From Bifidobacteriaceae bacterium (GTDB taxonomy: Bacteria > Actinomycetota > Actinomycetes > Actinomycetales > WQXJ01), in contig JAISCU010000237.1 in NCBI GenBank assembly GCA_031265345.1, positions 1 to 6,656 on the forward strand: DNA of 6,656 nt. Direction: 5' to 3'. Positions 1 through 6,404 of this stretch are shown piece after piece. Numbering within the stretch: position 1 is the first letter of the stretch; each line of letters begins with the position of its first letter. The position numbers and the translations under genes were made by a program. The notes beneath the pieces were generated by a model. That model was given only the letters and a program-made list of their open reading frames with translations. It was not told the origin of the DNA and did not search any database.

Positions 1-464
1 CCGACATAGCCTTTGGCGCGAGCCCACGTCACGGCATCGTGCAAAGCGACATAAGCCCCCGTGATAGACGCCGTGCGCGTGCCCCCGTCGGCTTGGAGAA
101 CGTCGCAGTCCAACTGCACGGTGTTCTCCCCCAAGGCGCGCAGATCGACCACCGCACGCAGGGCGCGGCCGATCAGACGGGAGATCTCATGGGTGCGGCC
201 GCCGATCTTCCCGCGCACCGACTCGCGGTCCGACCGCTCGGTGGTGGCGCGCGGCAGCATCGAGTACTCGGCCGTGACCCAGCCCTCGCCCGTGCCCCGG
301 CGCCAGCGCGGAACGCCCGGCGTGAACGATGCCGCGCACAGCACTCGCGTGCCACCGCACGTTATGAGCGCCGAGCCCTCGGCGGTGTCCAGCCAGCCGC
401 GCTCAATGGTCACGTTCCGGAGTTGGTCTACAGTGCGGCCGTCGGCCCGAGTGAATGCAGTCAC
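1..464 (-). CDS. rph: Ribonuclease PH, N-terminal part (cut by window edge)
   Basis: RNase PH is a phosphorolytic 3'-5' exoribonuclease that trims tRNA precursors, using phosphate and releasing nucleoside diphosphates. It acts in the cytoplasm as a ring-shaped hexamer. The 154 complete codons visible cover roughly the first 60 percent of a family that is usually about 240-260 residues. Recognisable blocks are RADGR near residue 6, [14 protein letters not shown] at 61-74, RSDRES at 78-82, [13 protein letters not shown] at 88-100, and [18 protein letters not shown] at 121-138. The last of these carries the phosphate-binding GTR triplet. The start is GTG at 464-462, which gives the normal N-terminus ([10 protein letters not shown]). 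The upstream purine run is weak. The gene begins 30 bp after the end of the metallo-hydrolase gene and is probably the third gene of the murI operon. The C-terminus lies beyond position 1. Identification is firm. Confidence 0.96.
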   Translation of the reverse strand, partial: MTAFTRADGRTVDQLRNVTIERGWLDTAEGSALITCGGTRVLCAASFTPGVPRWRRGTGEGWVTAEYSMLPRATTERSDRESVRGKIGGRTHEISRLIGRALRAVVDLRALGENTVQLDCDVLQADGGTRTASITGAYVALHDAVTWARAKGYV

Positions 465-494
465 AGGCCAAGACCCTACCCGCCCCGAGCATGC

Positions 495-1279
495 TCAGAT
501 GACGTAAGAGGCCCGCTGTCTGGCCAGGTAGACCGGTCCTGGGTAGACGGATCGCACGCCCTCGAGCGTGACGGCGGGGTCGTTCCAGGGAGGAAGATGG
601 GTGACCACCACCTGTTTGGCGCGTCCCGCGCGAGCGGCCTGGCCTGCCCTTCGCCCGGTCAGGTGGACGCCCCGGACGGCGTCGCGCCCCTCCTCGAAGG
701 CGGCCTCCACCAACAGCAAGTCGGTCCCGGCCGCGACCGCCGCCAAACCTTCGCAGGTGTCCGTGTCGCCGCTGTAACCCAAGGTCACGCGCTTGCCAGG
801 AGTATGTCAGAGGGTCCGTCTAGTCTGAAACCCCAGGCCTCGACTGGGTGGAGAACCGCGTAAGGAGTGATGACGAATGGACCGACCGAGATGCCGACCC
901 CCTCCGACCAGGTGCCGTAATGGAAGTCGCCGCCGTCGGAGTTCGGATCGTGCGAGTACTGCAACTCTCCCAGGTGGTGCGGCGTGTCGGCGGGGCCGTA
1001 GACCGGCAGCGACTCCATCGCCGCGCCGGGGCGGTACTTGGCGTAGACCGCCAGACCAGTCAGGTCGGCGCAGTGGTCGGGATGGAGGTGGCTCAAAGCG
1101 ACGAAGTCCATCGCCTCCGGAGGCAGGATCGCCTGCAGCACGCCGAACGCGCCCGAGCCCATGTCCATCGCGATAGTCCACAGCCGCCCGGATCGGTCGC
1201 GGGTCTGGACCAGGTAACTGGAGGCAGGCGACTTCGGCCCCGGAAGGGACCCGGTGCATCCCAGGACCAGCAGCCTCAT
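495..1279 (-). pseudogene. Metallo-beta-lactamase-fold hydrolase (Rv1339-like), split by a frameshift
   Basis: This is a cytoplasmic metallo-beta-lactamase-fold hydrolase of the RNase Z / class II phosphodiesterase-like group. The M. tuberculosis homologue in the same position, Rv1339, has been reported as a cAMP phosphodiesterase, so a cyclic-nucleotide role is plausible by homology only. The first frame runs 1279-785 (164 residues). It has the N-terminal LLVLGCTGSLPGPKSPAS, metal-binding HLHPDH at 64-69, and HPVEAWGFRLDG from 144. The second frame is open from 806 to 495 and supplies the rest: TPGKRVTLGYSGDT with the next metal-binding Asp, then VVVTHLPPW with the last metal-binding His. 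The two frames join smoothly if one base is restored between about 785 and 806. All expected metal ligands are present across the two parts. ATG 1279 overlaps the murI stop as ATGA. A GTG at 788 overlaps the first-frame stop as GTGA, so two coupled polypeptides are possible. A sequencing error or recent inactivation seems likelier. Confidence 0.85.
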
Positions 1280-2109
1280 GCGACCGCCGCCATTCTTCGA
1301 ACGGCATCGTCCGCCTGCTCCCAGACGGGCACCTCGGGACCGAGGAAACGGCGCGCCAACCGAGTGAAGGACTGGTGGTCGCCGGTCGAGCGGAACCGGT
1401 GCGCCGGGGCCGGGCCGTCCCGCCGCGCCAAGCCGTCCGCGATCAACCGGGCGAAAACGTCTTTGGCGGTCTCCTCGGCGGACGAGACCAGCGTCACGTC
1501 CGGCCCCATGACATAGGACAACACGCCCGTGAGCAGCGGATAGTGCGTGCACCCGAGCACCAGCGTGTCGACCTCCGCCCGGCGCAAAGGCTCCAGGTAG
1601 CGGCGCGCGACCGCGACCAGCTCCGGCCCGGAGGTAGCCCCCGCTTCGACCAGTTCCACGAATCGCGGGCAGGCCTGGGACGTCAGGCACAACTGCGGGG
1701 CGGCGGCGAAGGCGTCGTCGTAGGCGCCGGACTCGATGGTCGTCTGGGTACCGATCACCCCCACGCGCCCACTGCGGGTGGCGCCGACGGCACGGCGCAC
1801 GGCCGGCCGGATGACCTCCAGCACGGGCACGCCTCGGCCTTGCTCGTAACGTTCGCGGGCGTCCGCCAACACCGCCGCCGATGCCGTGTTGCAGGCTATG
1901 ACCAGCAGCTTGACCCCGGCGTCGGCCAGCTTGTCGAGGCTGGCCAGGGCCAGTTCTCTGACTTCCGCGATGGGCCGCGGCCCATAGGGGGTGTGGGCGG
2001 TGTCCCCGAGGTACAGCACCGCTTCGCCCGGCACCTGGTCGAGCACCGCGCGGGCCACCGTCAGGCCTCCCAGGCCCGAGTCGAAGATCCCGATCGGCGC
2101 GTCACTCAC
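1276..2109 (-). CDS. murI: Glutamate racemase
   Basis: MurI interconverts L- and D-glutamate in the cytoplasm without a cofactor, supplying D-Glu for peptidoglycan stem peptides. The 277-residue product has the usual family length. Visible signatures are [13 protein letters not shown] at 6-18 (with D10), [11 protein letters not shown] at 33-43, VIACNTASA at 70-78 with catalytic Cys73, and [10 protein letters not shown] at 184-193 with catalytic Cys187 followed by His189. The start is GTG at 2109-2107, directly before the conserved N-terminus. The same frame stays open far upstream, but that stretch is antisense to the dehydrogenase gene and carries no family signal. The stop overlaps the start of the metallo-hydrolase by 4 nt, so translation is probably coupled. 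A TACTCT box six bases before the GTG would give a leaderless transcript. Identification is firm; the start is fairly sure. Confidence 0.97.
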   Translation of the reverse strand: MSDAPIGIFDSGLGGLTVARAVLDQVPGEAVLYLGDTAHTPYGPRPIAEVRELALASLDKLADAGVKLLVIACNTASAAVLADARERYEQGRGVPVLEVIRPAVRRAVGATRSGRVGVIGTQTTIESGAYDDAFAAAPQLCLTSQACPRFVELVEAGATSGPELVAVARRYLEPLRRAEVDTLVLGCTHYPLLTGVLSYVMGPDVTLVSSAEETAKDVFARLIADGLARRDGPAPAHRFRSTGDHQSFTRLARRFLGPEVPVWEQADDAVRRMAAVA

Positions 2110-2115
2110 GCTCCC

Positions 2116-2121
2116 AGAGTA
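2116..2121 (-). promoter_or_regulatory. Candidate -10 box for the murI operon
   Basis: On the minus strand, TACTCT fits the actinobacterial -10 pattern TANNNT. It ends six bases before the murI GTG, which would place the transcription start at or next to the start codon and make the mRNA leaderless. GGGAG lies between box and start but is too close to the GTG to be a good ribosome binding site. No convincing -35 is present: the best, TCGAGG, is 18 bases upstream. This rests on pattern only. Confidence 0.28.
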
Positions 2122-2295
2122 ACCGAGCGGCCCGGCGCGCCTCGACGCCGGTTGAGGTCGCGCCCGCAGGCCGAGGGCGCGCGGCGGACCGCCAAGGCGG
2201 GCCGGGATGTCGGCTGGTAATCTTCTCCCCGCCGGGCGTCGCGCTGGTCGCGAGGTCTGGGAAGCCACCGCGCGGGAACCGGAATCGAGCCTGAA

Positions 2296-3123
2296 TTGAC
2301 CAAGACGATCGTTTTGACGGGTGCCAGCGACGGCATCGGAGCAGCAGCGGCCGCCGTCTTGGCGCAGCGGGGCCATCGCCTGATCCTGGTGGGACGGTCG
2401 ATCGACAAGACCGGCCAGGTAGCCGAGGCCGTGGGCGCCGAGACCTGGTTCACGGCGGATTACGAACGCTTGGAGGACGTGCGCCGCCTCGCTGGGTTCG
2501 TGATGACGGTGTGCCCGCGCATCGATGTGCTGGCGAACAACGCCGGCGGCATTTTCTCTGGTCCCACGCGGACGGAGGACGGCTTCGAACGCACCTTCCA
2601 GGTGAACCACCTGGCCTCTTTCCTGCTGACGCATGAGTTGATGGAAGTGTTGCTCGCCAGCGGGGGCACCGTGGTCAACACTTCCTCGATAGCGGCTCGG
2701 TTGTACGGGCACATAGATATCGACGACCTGAACGACTGGCAGGGCTTCTCGCCCACCAAGGCCTACGGCGACAGCAAACTGGCCAACATCCTGTTCACCA
2801 GGGGCCTGCAACAGCGCTATGGCGACCAGGGGCTTTCGGCAGTGGCGTTCCACCCGGGAAACATCGCCACCAACTTCGCGTCCGACACGGCCACCCGCTT
2901 CCACCGGGTCTACCACTCCCCGCTCAAGGTGTTCTTGACCTCGGCGGCGAAGGGAGGGCGCAACCTGGCCCACTTCATCGACGGCTCGCCCGGCGAGACG
3001 TGGGTGGCCGGAGAGTACTACGGGAGCAACCGGAGAATCGGCCGGACCAATCCGCAGGCATCCGATCCGGACCTGATCCGCGAACACTGGGAACGCTCGT
3101 CCCAAATGCTCGGCCTCACCTGA
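2296..3123 (+). CDS. Short-chain dehydrogenase/reductase (SDR), retinol-dehydrogenase-like
   Basis: This is a classical-type SDR, a Rossmann-fold NAD(P)-dependent oxidoreductase expected to be soluble. It has the cofactor motif TGASDGIG at 8-15, GR at 33-34 after beta-strand 2 (an Arg here often goes with NADP preference), NNAGG at 81-85, Asn104, Ser130/Ser131, the catalytic YGDSK (Tyr157, Lys161), and HPGNIATNF at 186-194. The 275-residue length is typical. The overall pattern, including the helix after YxxxK and the HPG block, resembles bacterial proteins annotated as retinol-dehydrogenase-like or WW-domain-oxidoreductase-like SDRs. The substrate cannot be predicted. The start is TTG at 2296, giving TKTIVLTGA at the expected distance from the cofactor motif; no ATG or GTG is better placed, and the Shine-Dalgarno is weak. 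It is divergent from murI (186 bp apart) and convergent with the antitoxin gene. It has no evident functional link to its neighbours. Confidence 0.93.
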   Translation: MTKTIVLTGASDGIGAAAAAVLAQRGHRLILVGRSIDKTGQVAEAVGAETWFTADYERLEDVRRLAGFVMTVCPRIDVLANNAGGIFSGPTRTEDGFERTFQVNHLASFLLTHELMEVLLASGGTVVNTSSIAARLYGHIDIDDLNDWQGFSPTKAYGDSKLANILFTRGLQQRYGDQGLSAVAFHPGNIATNFASDTATRFHRVYHSPLKVFLTSAAKGGRNLAHFIDGSPGETWVAGEYYGSNRRIGRTNPQASDPDLIREHWERSSQMLGLT

Positions 3124-3149
3124 CTGCCAGCCTGACCATCGCTGGTCCG

Positions 3150-3179
3150 GCGCCATCCGCCGGGAGACGGCATCGGCGC
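3150..3179. terminator. GC-rich hairpin between convergent genes
   Basis: The 67-bp gap between the SDR stop and the antitoxin stop can form a hairpin: 3150-3159 pairs with 3168-3179, about 10 bp with single-base bulges at C3171 and C3174 and an 8-base loop. A small perfect hairpin (GACCA, tcgc, TGGTC) precedes it at 3134-3147. Neither side has a T tract, so it is not a canonical intrinsic terminator. The position between two convergent genes fits a bidirectional terminator. Confidence 0.3.
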
Positions 3180-3190
3180 GGTCAGGAGCG

Positions 3191-3454
3191 TCAATGCCGG
3201 GCCAGCTCCCGGTCGATCGCGTCGCGAATGAACTGAGAACGCGTCGAGTCAAGCAGTCGGGCCCGGGCGTCGATCGCGGCCAGGCGCTCAGGGTCCACAC
3301 GGAGCGGGACCACGACCGCCGCCTCGGCGCCGATCTCGCGAGGCCTCCCGATGACCGGACGCGAACGCAAGAACTCGGCGTCGTAGCCCCGTTCCGCTTC
3401 GGCGGCCGACGCGTCGAACTGCGCCCGCTCCTCGGGATTGAACTCGATTTCCAT
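3191..3454 (-). CDS. Ribbon-helix-helix (CopG-type) antitoxin-like protein
   Basis: This 87-residue protein has a short acidic N-terminal half ([20 protein letters not shown], then a basic [11 protein letters not shown] stretch). Its C-terminal ribbon-helix-helix core is a beta-strand with alternating residues ([10 protein letters not shown], about 44-53), a helix ([14 protein letters not shown]), and a second helix beginning [15 protein letters not shown]. This order is common in actinobacterial antitoxins that bind their own promoter and neutralise a toxin encoded next door. The start is ATG at 3454-3452, because AAGGAG at 3468-3463 lies 8 bases upstream; a TTG one codon earlier is less well placed. 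The Shine-Dalgarno overlaps the stop codon of the upstream toxin-like frame, so the two genes were organised as a toxin-first coupled pair. It appears intact although the toxin is broken. The DNA-binding fold is likely; the antitoxin role is inferred from context. Confidence 0.8.
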   Translation of the reverse strand: MEIEFNPEERAQFDASAAEAERGYDAEFLRSRPVIGRPREIGAEAAVVVPLRVDPERLAAIDARARLLDSTRSQFIRDAIDRELARH

Positions 3455-3466
3455 CAACGGATCTCC

Positions 3467-3706
3467 TTAGTCTAAGAATTGGCGGTAGGCGGGAGTCAGC
3501 GCGTCGGCATGGATCACCGCGACCAACCTTCCCGTGGGCGACGTGTCGGTGACAACCTCGCGGGGGCGCGCTTGCGAGTCGAAACCTAGGTACAACAGTT
3601 TGAGGGGATCATCTCGAAGGACCATCACCGTGCGAGCGTGGTTCATGACCTACAGTGCGTCCACATGTGCCACTCCGTGGCGGTCGGCTGAGCCGTAGAA
3701 GACCAC
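3467..3706 (-). pseudogene. Small toxin-like gene interrupted by an in-frame TAG
   Basis: The minus strand encodes a reading frame ending with TAA at 3469-3467, overlapping the antitoxin Shine-Dalgarno. Before a TAG at 3652-3650 it reads FYGSADRHGVAHVDAL; after the TAG it continues in the same frame as VMNHARTVMVLRDDPLKL, then LLYLGFDSQARPREVV, VAVIHADALTPAYRQFL. Ignoring the TAG, this resembles from memory the small (about 85-95 residue) actinobacterial toxin-like proteins paired with CopG antitoxins, with the pattern KHGVxxxDxxHAxxHA, GPDxxGxLLEVV, VIHAMxxRPxYxxLL. The TAG falls in a column where relatives usually have a normal residue. The upstream start is uncertain: GTG 3706 is the nearest sensible choice and GTG 3760 is another. 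Reinitiation at ATG 3646 would give only a 59-residue C-terminal part. Its activity is unknown. Alternatives are a sequencing error, or two short unrelated frames. Confidence 0.6.
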
Positions 3707-3764
3707 GGGCTCGCCGACACCGTCTCCGGAACGGTGCCCATCGACCTCATAGAACGCCACCTGG

Positions 3765-3776
3765 GTATCGTAATAC
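3765..3776 (-). promoter_or_regulatory. Candidate promoter/operator box upstream of the small TA pair
   Basis: On the minus strand the sequence is GTATTACGATAC, with inverted GTAT/ATAC ends. It contains TACGAT (3772-3767), a good match to an actinobacterial -10. It lies 60-70 bp before the most likely toxin start and in a locally AT-richer patch after the HEPN gene. No clear -35 is seen. It could be the separate promoter of the toxin-antitoxin pair, but the evidence is pattern only. Confidence 0.2.
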
Positions 3777-3847
3777 AAAAGAGCGGTTTGAGCCACCAGC
3801 GGAGGACCGTCCGTCAGGTGAGCGACCCGCGATGCGAGCAGCGGACA

Positions 3848-4315
3848 TCAATACGGCGGCATGTGGTCAACCAGAATCGCGGCGCGCTCGACCATCGCGC
3901 CGACTGCCGCGACCGCTTGAGACACGTCATCGACCAGCGCTACGGGACGATCCGCCTCGGGATACTGAGTGTCGTTGCGCAAGCGTCGCATCCACGTGAA
4001 CTCGCGGAACTCGGTTTGACGCGGCGGTTCAAGCTGCGCTAAAACGACCTCCAGGAGGACCGCATGAGCTCCCTGCCCCCGCGCGCGAAGCCCTTGATTG
4101 ACCAGGACCGCGGACAATCCGAGCCGCGCAGCGTCGTAGGCCAAAGAGAATGCTCCAGGCGCGTCAAGACCAACAATGGCTGGCGCGGCCATCAAGTGGG
4201 CTCTTGCCTGCGTCAGGTAGTTGTCGGCCAACTCACGGTTCGGCGCCACGCGGATAATCCGTCCGTCGGCCAGGAACTGATCGACCTCGGCGCGGCCCTG
4301 CTCCCATCGAATCAT
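3848..4315 (-). CDS. HEPN-domain protein, partner of the MNT nucleotidyltransferase
   Basis: This 155-residue, mostly helical protein fits the HEPN fold. A helix begins ELADNYLTQARAHL (28-41), followed by AFSLAYDAARLGLSAVLVNQGLR (55-77, a typical HEPN core helix), a GAHAVLLEVV segment, WMRRLRNDTQYPE at 108-120, and a long C-terminal helix. In HEPN/MNT modules the HEPN partner is usually the toxic RNase, with an R-x4-6-H motif. Here, aligning on the RN pair (R113-N114) puts Tyr118, not His, at the catalytic position; aligning on R111 puts Thr116 there and keeps the Tyr of RX4HXY. Either way the usual His is missing, so it may be a non-catalytic or divergent HEPN. Its ATG overlaps the MNT stop by 4 nt (ATGA), so the two are coupled and probably form a complex. 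HEPN membership is likely; toxin function is inferred from the pairing. Confidence 0.75.
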   Translation of the reverse strand: MIRWEQGRAEVDQFLADGRIIRVAPNRELADNYLTQARAHLMAAPAIVGLDAPGAFSLAYDAARLGLSAVLVNQGLRARGQGAHAVLLEVVLAQLEPPRQTEFREFTWMRRLRNDTQYPEADRPVALVDDVSQAVAAVGAMVERAAILVDHMPPY

Positions 4316-4902
4316 CGGTCCGCCCGGTGCAAGTCGAGGCGCACCAGCGGGCCGCTTCGCACAGTTCGCAGGAACAAGTTGTCGCCGCTATGCCACTCGT
4401 CGGCATCGACCGTCCGGATATTCACCTCGCGACCCAGCCGTCGCTCGGCCACGTCGGCGGCCTCGTATATGTCTGCGCGACGTGGATTCCCAATAACAAG
4501 AACGTCAATGTCGCCGGGCGCATCACCCGGACTACCGAGACGCCGGGCCGCCCAAGACCCGTAGATGTATGCCTGATCGATCCCCTCGACTTCCGACAAT
4601 ACTCGCGGCAGGACAGCAGTTGGCCCGTAGCTCAGCCGCAGGAGTTCTGCTGCGGGCCCGTAGGCCGGATCGCGTGAATTGGCGCGCATGCGCACAGCCC
4701 GGCCAACCGATTCGGTTGACACCAGGCCGACGTCGATCAATCTGCGAGCCTCGCGATGGACCGTGGCGTAGGGCGCGCCGGAGGCGCGGGCAAGTTCGGC
4801 CACGGTGTAGGCACGGTCTGGGTTCAAGAGCAAGTGCGCCAGCATATCGGCCTGGGTTTCAGACCGGAATAGCGGAGACAGCCTCGGCGGCGCAACGTTC
4901 AT
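4312..4902 (-). CDS. Winged-helix plus minimal nucleotidyltransferase (MNT) protein
   Basis: This 196-residue two-domain protein has an N-terminal winged helix-turn-helix at about 13-72. TVAELARASGAPYATVHREARRL includes the recognition helix, followed by a VGLVSTESVGRAVRMRAN wing. The C-terminal part is a Pol-beta-type nucleotidyltransferase with YIYGSWAARRLG at 112-123 and GDIDVLVIG at 130-138 (D131, D133). The third acidic position often seen in MNT proteins appears to be replaced: the strand reads EVNIRTV with Asn161. In HEPN/MNT systems the MNT partner is the antitoxin and may transfer nucleotides to the HEPN protein; here a DNA-binding domain is fused to it. The start ATG 4902 has no Shine-Dalgarno. 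The 22-bp palindrome ends one base before it, so a leaderless mRNA and autoregulation are likely. It is coupled to the HEPN gene downstream and divergent from pncB. Domains are clear; the role is by analogy. Confidence 0.85.
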   Translation of the reverse strand: MNVAPPRLSPLFRSETQADMLAHLLLNPDRAYTVAELARASGAPYATVHREARRLIDVGLVSTESVGRAVRMRANSRDPAYGPAAELLRLSYGPTAVLPRVLSEVEGIDQAYIYGSWAARRLGSPGDAPGDIDVLVIGNPRRADIYEAADVAERRLGREVNIRTVDADEWHSGDNLFLRTVRSGPLVRLDLHRADR

Positions 4903-4903
4903 A

Positions 4904-4925
4904 TACGTGATAATAATATCACGTA
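4904..4925. promoter_or_regulatory. Perfect 22-bp palindromic operator
   Basis: On the plus strand TACGTGATA (4904-4912) and TATCACGTA (4917-4925) are exact inverted repeats separated by ATAA. The element is AT-rich in a GC-rich surrounding, ends one base before the MNT start codon, and covers the proposed -10 of that gene. This is the expected geometry for a dimeric winged-helix repressor, and the natural candidate is the MNT protein's own N-terminal domain. Binding is inferred; the repeat itself is exact. Confidence 0.8.
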
Positions 4926-4938
4926 AGTGGTGAACTAA
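4910..4938 (-). promoter_or_regulatory. Promoter of the MNT-HEPN operon (-35 TTAGTT, -10 TATTAT)
   Basis: On the minus strand TTAGTT (4938-4933) and TATTAT (4915-4910) are separated by 17 bases. The -10 ends seven bases before the MNT ATG, so transcription would begin at or next to the start codon, giving a leaderless mRNA. This agrees with the absence of a Shine-Dalgarno. The -10 lies inside the palindrome, so a bound repressor would block RNA polymerase. Confidence 0.5.
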
Positions 4939-4966
4939 TCCGAGGCACTGCCCGATCCCAGGCCGC

Positions 4967-4972
4967 TAGGCT
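4967..4972 (+). promoter_or_regulatory. Candidate -10 box for pncB
   Basis: TAGGCT fits the actinobacterial -10 pattern TANNNT and ends eight bases before the pncB ATG at 4981. No good -35 is visible. A leaderless or very short-leader transcript would result. GAAG at 4974-4977 could act as a weak ribosome binding site if transcription starts further upstream. This is pattern evidence only. Confidence 0.25.
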
Positions 4973-4980
4973 TGAAGACC

Positions 4981-6321
4981 ATGAGTCTCGCCCTGCTGAC
5001 CGACAAATACGAGTTGACCATGTTGGAGGCCGCGCTGGCGGACGGCACGGCCGGGCGCCGATCAGTCTTCGAAGTGTTCGCGCGCAGGTTGCCCCGCGGG
5101 CGCCGCTATGGAGTGGTCGCGGGCACCGGCCGGTTGATGGAGCTGATGGAATCCCTCAGTTTCGACGCGCCGGACGGCACCCTCGAATGGCTGGTCAGCT
5201 CAGGCACCGTCAAGCCGAAGACCGCCGAGTGGCTGGCGTCGTATCGTTTCCGGGGCTCCATCAGCGGCTATGCCGAAGGCGAGGCCTATTTCCCGAACTC
5301 GCCCGTCCTCACGGTGGACGGCACGTTCGCCGAGTGCGTCATCCTGGAAACCCTTGTCCTGTCGGTCCTGAACCATGATTGCGCGGTCGCGTCGGCGGCA
5401 TCGCGCATGACGTCCGCGGCTGGAGACCGGCCGTGCCTCGAGATGGGGGCGCGCCGCACCCATGAGGAGGCGGCTGTGGCGGCGGCGCGGGCCGCCTACG
5501 TCGCCGGATTCGCTGGCACGTCGATGCTGGAGGCCGGGCACCGTTGGGGAATCCCCACGATCGGCACCGCGGCACATGCCTTCACGCTGGTGCACGATTC
5601 CGAGCGCGAGGCGTTCGCCTCCCAATTGGCTGCCCAGACCGCGGCCACCACCTTGCTGGTCGACACCTATGACGTGAGGCAAGCGGTCAACCTGGCCATC
5701 GAACTGGCCGGGCCCGAGTTGAAGGCGGTGCGCCTCGATTCCGGCGACCTGCCCCAATTGGCCCGCGCCGTCCGCAAGCAATTGGACGCCCTCGGGGCCA
5801 CTGGGACCTCCATCACCGTGACCTCCGACCTGGACGAATACGCGATCGCCGCGCTGGCGGCCGCCCCCGTCGACTCCTATGGGGTGGGAACCAAACTGGT
5901 CACCGGCTCGGGCGCGCCGACTGCGGAGATGATCTACAAACTGGTCGCCCGCGAAGATGCCTCCGGCAGGCTCGAGCCGGTCGAGAAGCGCTCGTCCGGC
6001 GGCAAATCGACCATCGGCGGGGCCAAGTGGGCCGGGCGCCGCATCGACGATTCCGGGATCGCCGAAGAAGAAGTGGTCCTCGCCGGGCCGGGCGTCCATC
6101 CCGTCGCCCCCGAGGCGTACGGTCTGCGCCCGCTCCAGGTCGGCTACATCGACCACGGCCAGATCGGCCCGGCCCGCACCGGTGCCGAAGGCCTGGACAG
6201 CGCCCGGACCAGGCACAACGCCTCGCGCGACGAATTGCCTCCAGCCGGGCTGCGGCTATCCGAGGGCGAACCGGCCATCCCCACCACCGTCTCCAACGTC
6301 CGGGACGGCGCCGGCGCCTGA
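4981..6321 (+). CDS. pncB: Nicotinate phosphoribosyltransferase
   Basis: PncB joins nicotinate to PRPP, with ATP hydrolysis, to make nicotinate mononucleotide. This is the entry step of the Preiss-Handler NAD salvage pathway in the cytoplasm. The 446-residue product matches actinobacterial PncB length (about 430-450). Signatures are LLTDKYELTML at 5-15, NHDCAVASAASRM at 131-143, GARRTHEEAA at 156-165, GIPTIGTAAHAFTLVH at 190-205 with the phosphorylatable His199, LLVDTYD at 225-231, VRLDSGDL at 250-257, TSDLDEY at 281-287, and SYGVGTKLVTGSG at 299-311. The start is ATG 4981, which gives the usual short N-terminus; a TTG three codons upstream is less likely. The gene is divergent from the MNT-HEPN operon, with 78 bp between start codons. 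In M. tuberculosis pncB1 is likewise divergent from the block ending in murI and rph. Identification is firm. Confidence 0.97.
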   Translation: MSLALLTDKYELTMLEAALADGTAGRRSVFEVFARRLPRGRRYGVVAGTGRLMELMESLSFDAPDGTLEWLVSSGTVKPKTAEWLASYRFRGSISGYAEGEAYFPNSPVLTVDGTFAECVILETLVLSVLNHDCAVASAASRMTSAAGDRPCLEMGARRTHEEAAVAAARAAYVAGFAGTSMLEAGHRWGIPTIGTAAHAFTLVHDSEREAFASQLAAQTAATTLLVDTYDVRQAVNLAIELAGPELKAVRLDSGDLPQLARAVRKQLDALGATGTSITVTSDLDEYAIAALAAAPVDSYGVGTKLVTGSGAPTAEMIYKLVAREDASGRLEPVEKRSSGGKSTIGGAKWAGRRIDDSGIAEEEVVLAGPGVHPVAPEAYGLRPLQVGYIDHGQIGPARTGAEGLDSARTRHNASRDELPPAGLRLSEGEPAIPTTVSNVRDGAGA

Positions 6322-6344
6322 TATCCGGCGGCTCCCTTTTGTTT
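6309..6344 (+). terminator. Probable intrinsic terminator of pncB
   Basis: CGCCGG (6309-6314) pairs exactly with CCGGCG (6325-6330) across a 10-base loop that contains the pncB stop codon. A T-rich run, CCCTTTTGTTT, follows at 6334-6344. The stem is short but fully G/C. The upstream arm lies inside the last codons of pncB, within a 12-bp palindrome at 6307-6318. Confidence 0.5.
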
Positions 6345-6370
6345 GATAACGGGGCTCACGTCCCGGCCGT

Positions 6371-6404
6371 GTCCGCAACTGGCTTCAACTGGCGGCGCGA
6401 CCCA
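6371..6404 (+). repeat. 34-bp direct repeat, copy 1
   Basis: This segment begins GTCCGCAACTGGCTTCAACT and is repeated 136 bp downstream with 32 of 34 positions identical. It lies in the non-coding region after pncB; no convincing gene is seen from 6322 to the window end. The repeat also contains an internal duplication of AACTGG. Its function is unknown, and it may be a remnant of a dispersed or mobile sequence. Confidence 0.85.

Noticed and set aside
785..830. Programmed -1 frameshifting as the explanation for the split hydrolase
   Set aside because: No slippery heptamer of the X XXY YYZ type lies in the right frame near the junction, and no strong downstream structure was recognised. A one-base loss is simpler.
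39..863. A 274-residue plus-strand frame
   Set aside because: It is antisense to rph and the hydrolase, both of which have clear conserved motifs; its own translation is Arg/Ala/Pro-rich with no recognisable domain.
2110..3300. A long upstream extension of the murI reading frame on the minus strand
   Set aside because: It lies antisense to the SDR gene, shows no family motifs, and would add about 400 residues to an enzyme that starts naturally at the GTG at 2109.
3650..3652. Recoding of TAG as pyrrolysine or readthrough
   Set aside because: Nothing in the window supports a pyrrolysine system, and the gene type is not one known to use recoding. A nonsense mutation or read error is more economical.
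4064..4910. Plus-strand frames opposite the HEPN and MNT genes
   Set aside because: They are antisense to two genes with clear domain motifs and a coupled ATGA junction, and they lack start signals and recognisable domains.
5200..6216. A 338-residue minus-strand frame
   Set aside because: It is entirely antisense to pncB and is a shadow of its codon bias, with low-complexity Gly/Ala/Arg/Asp composition.
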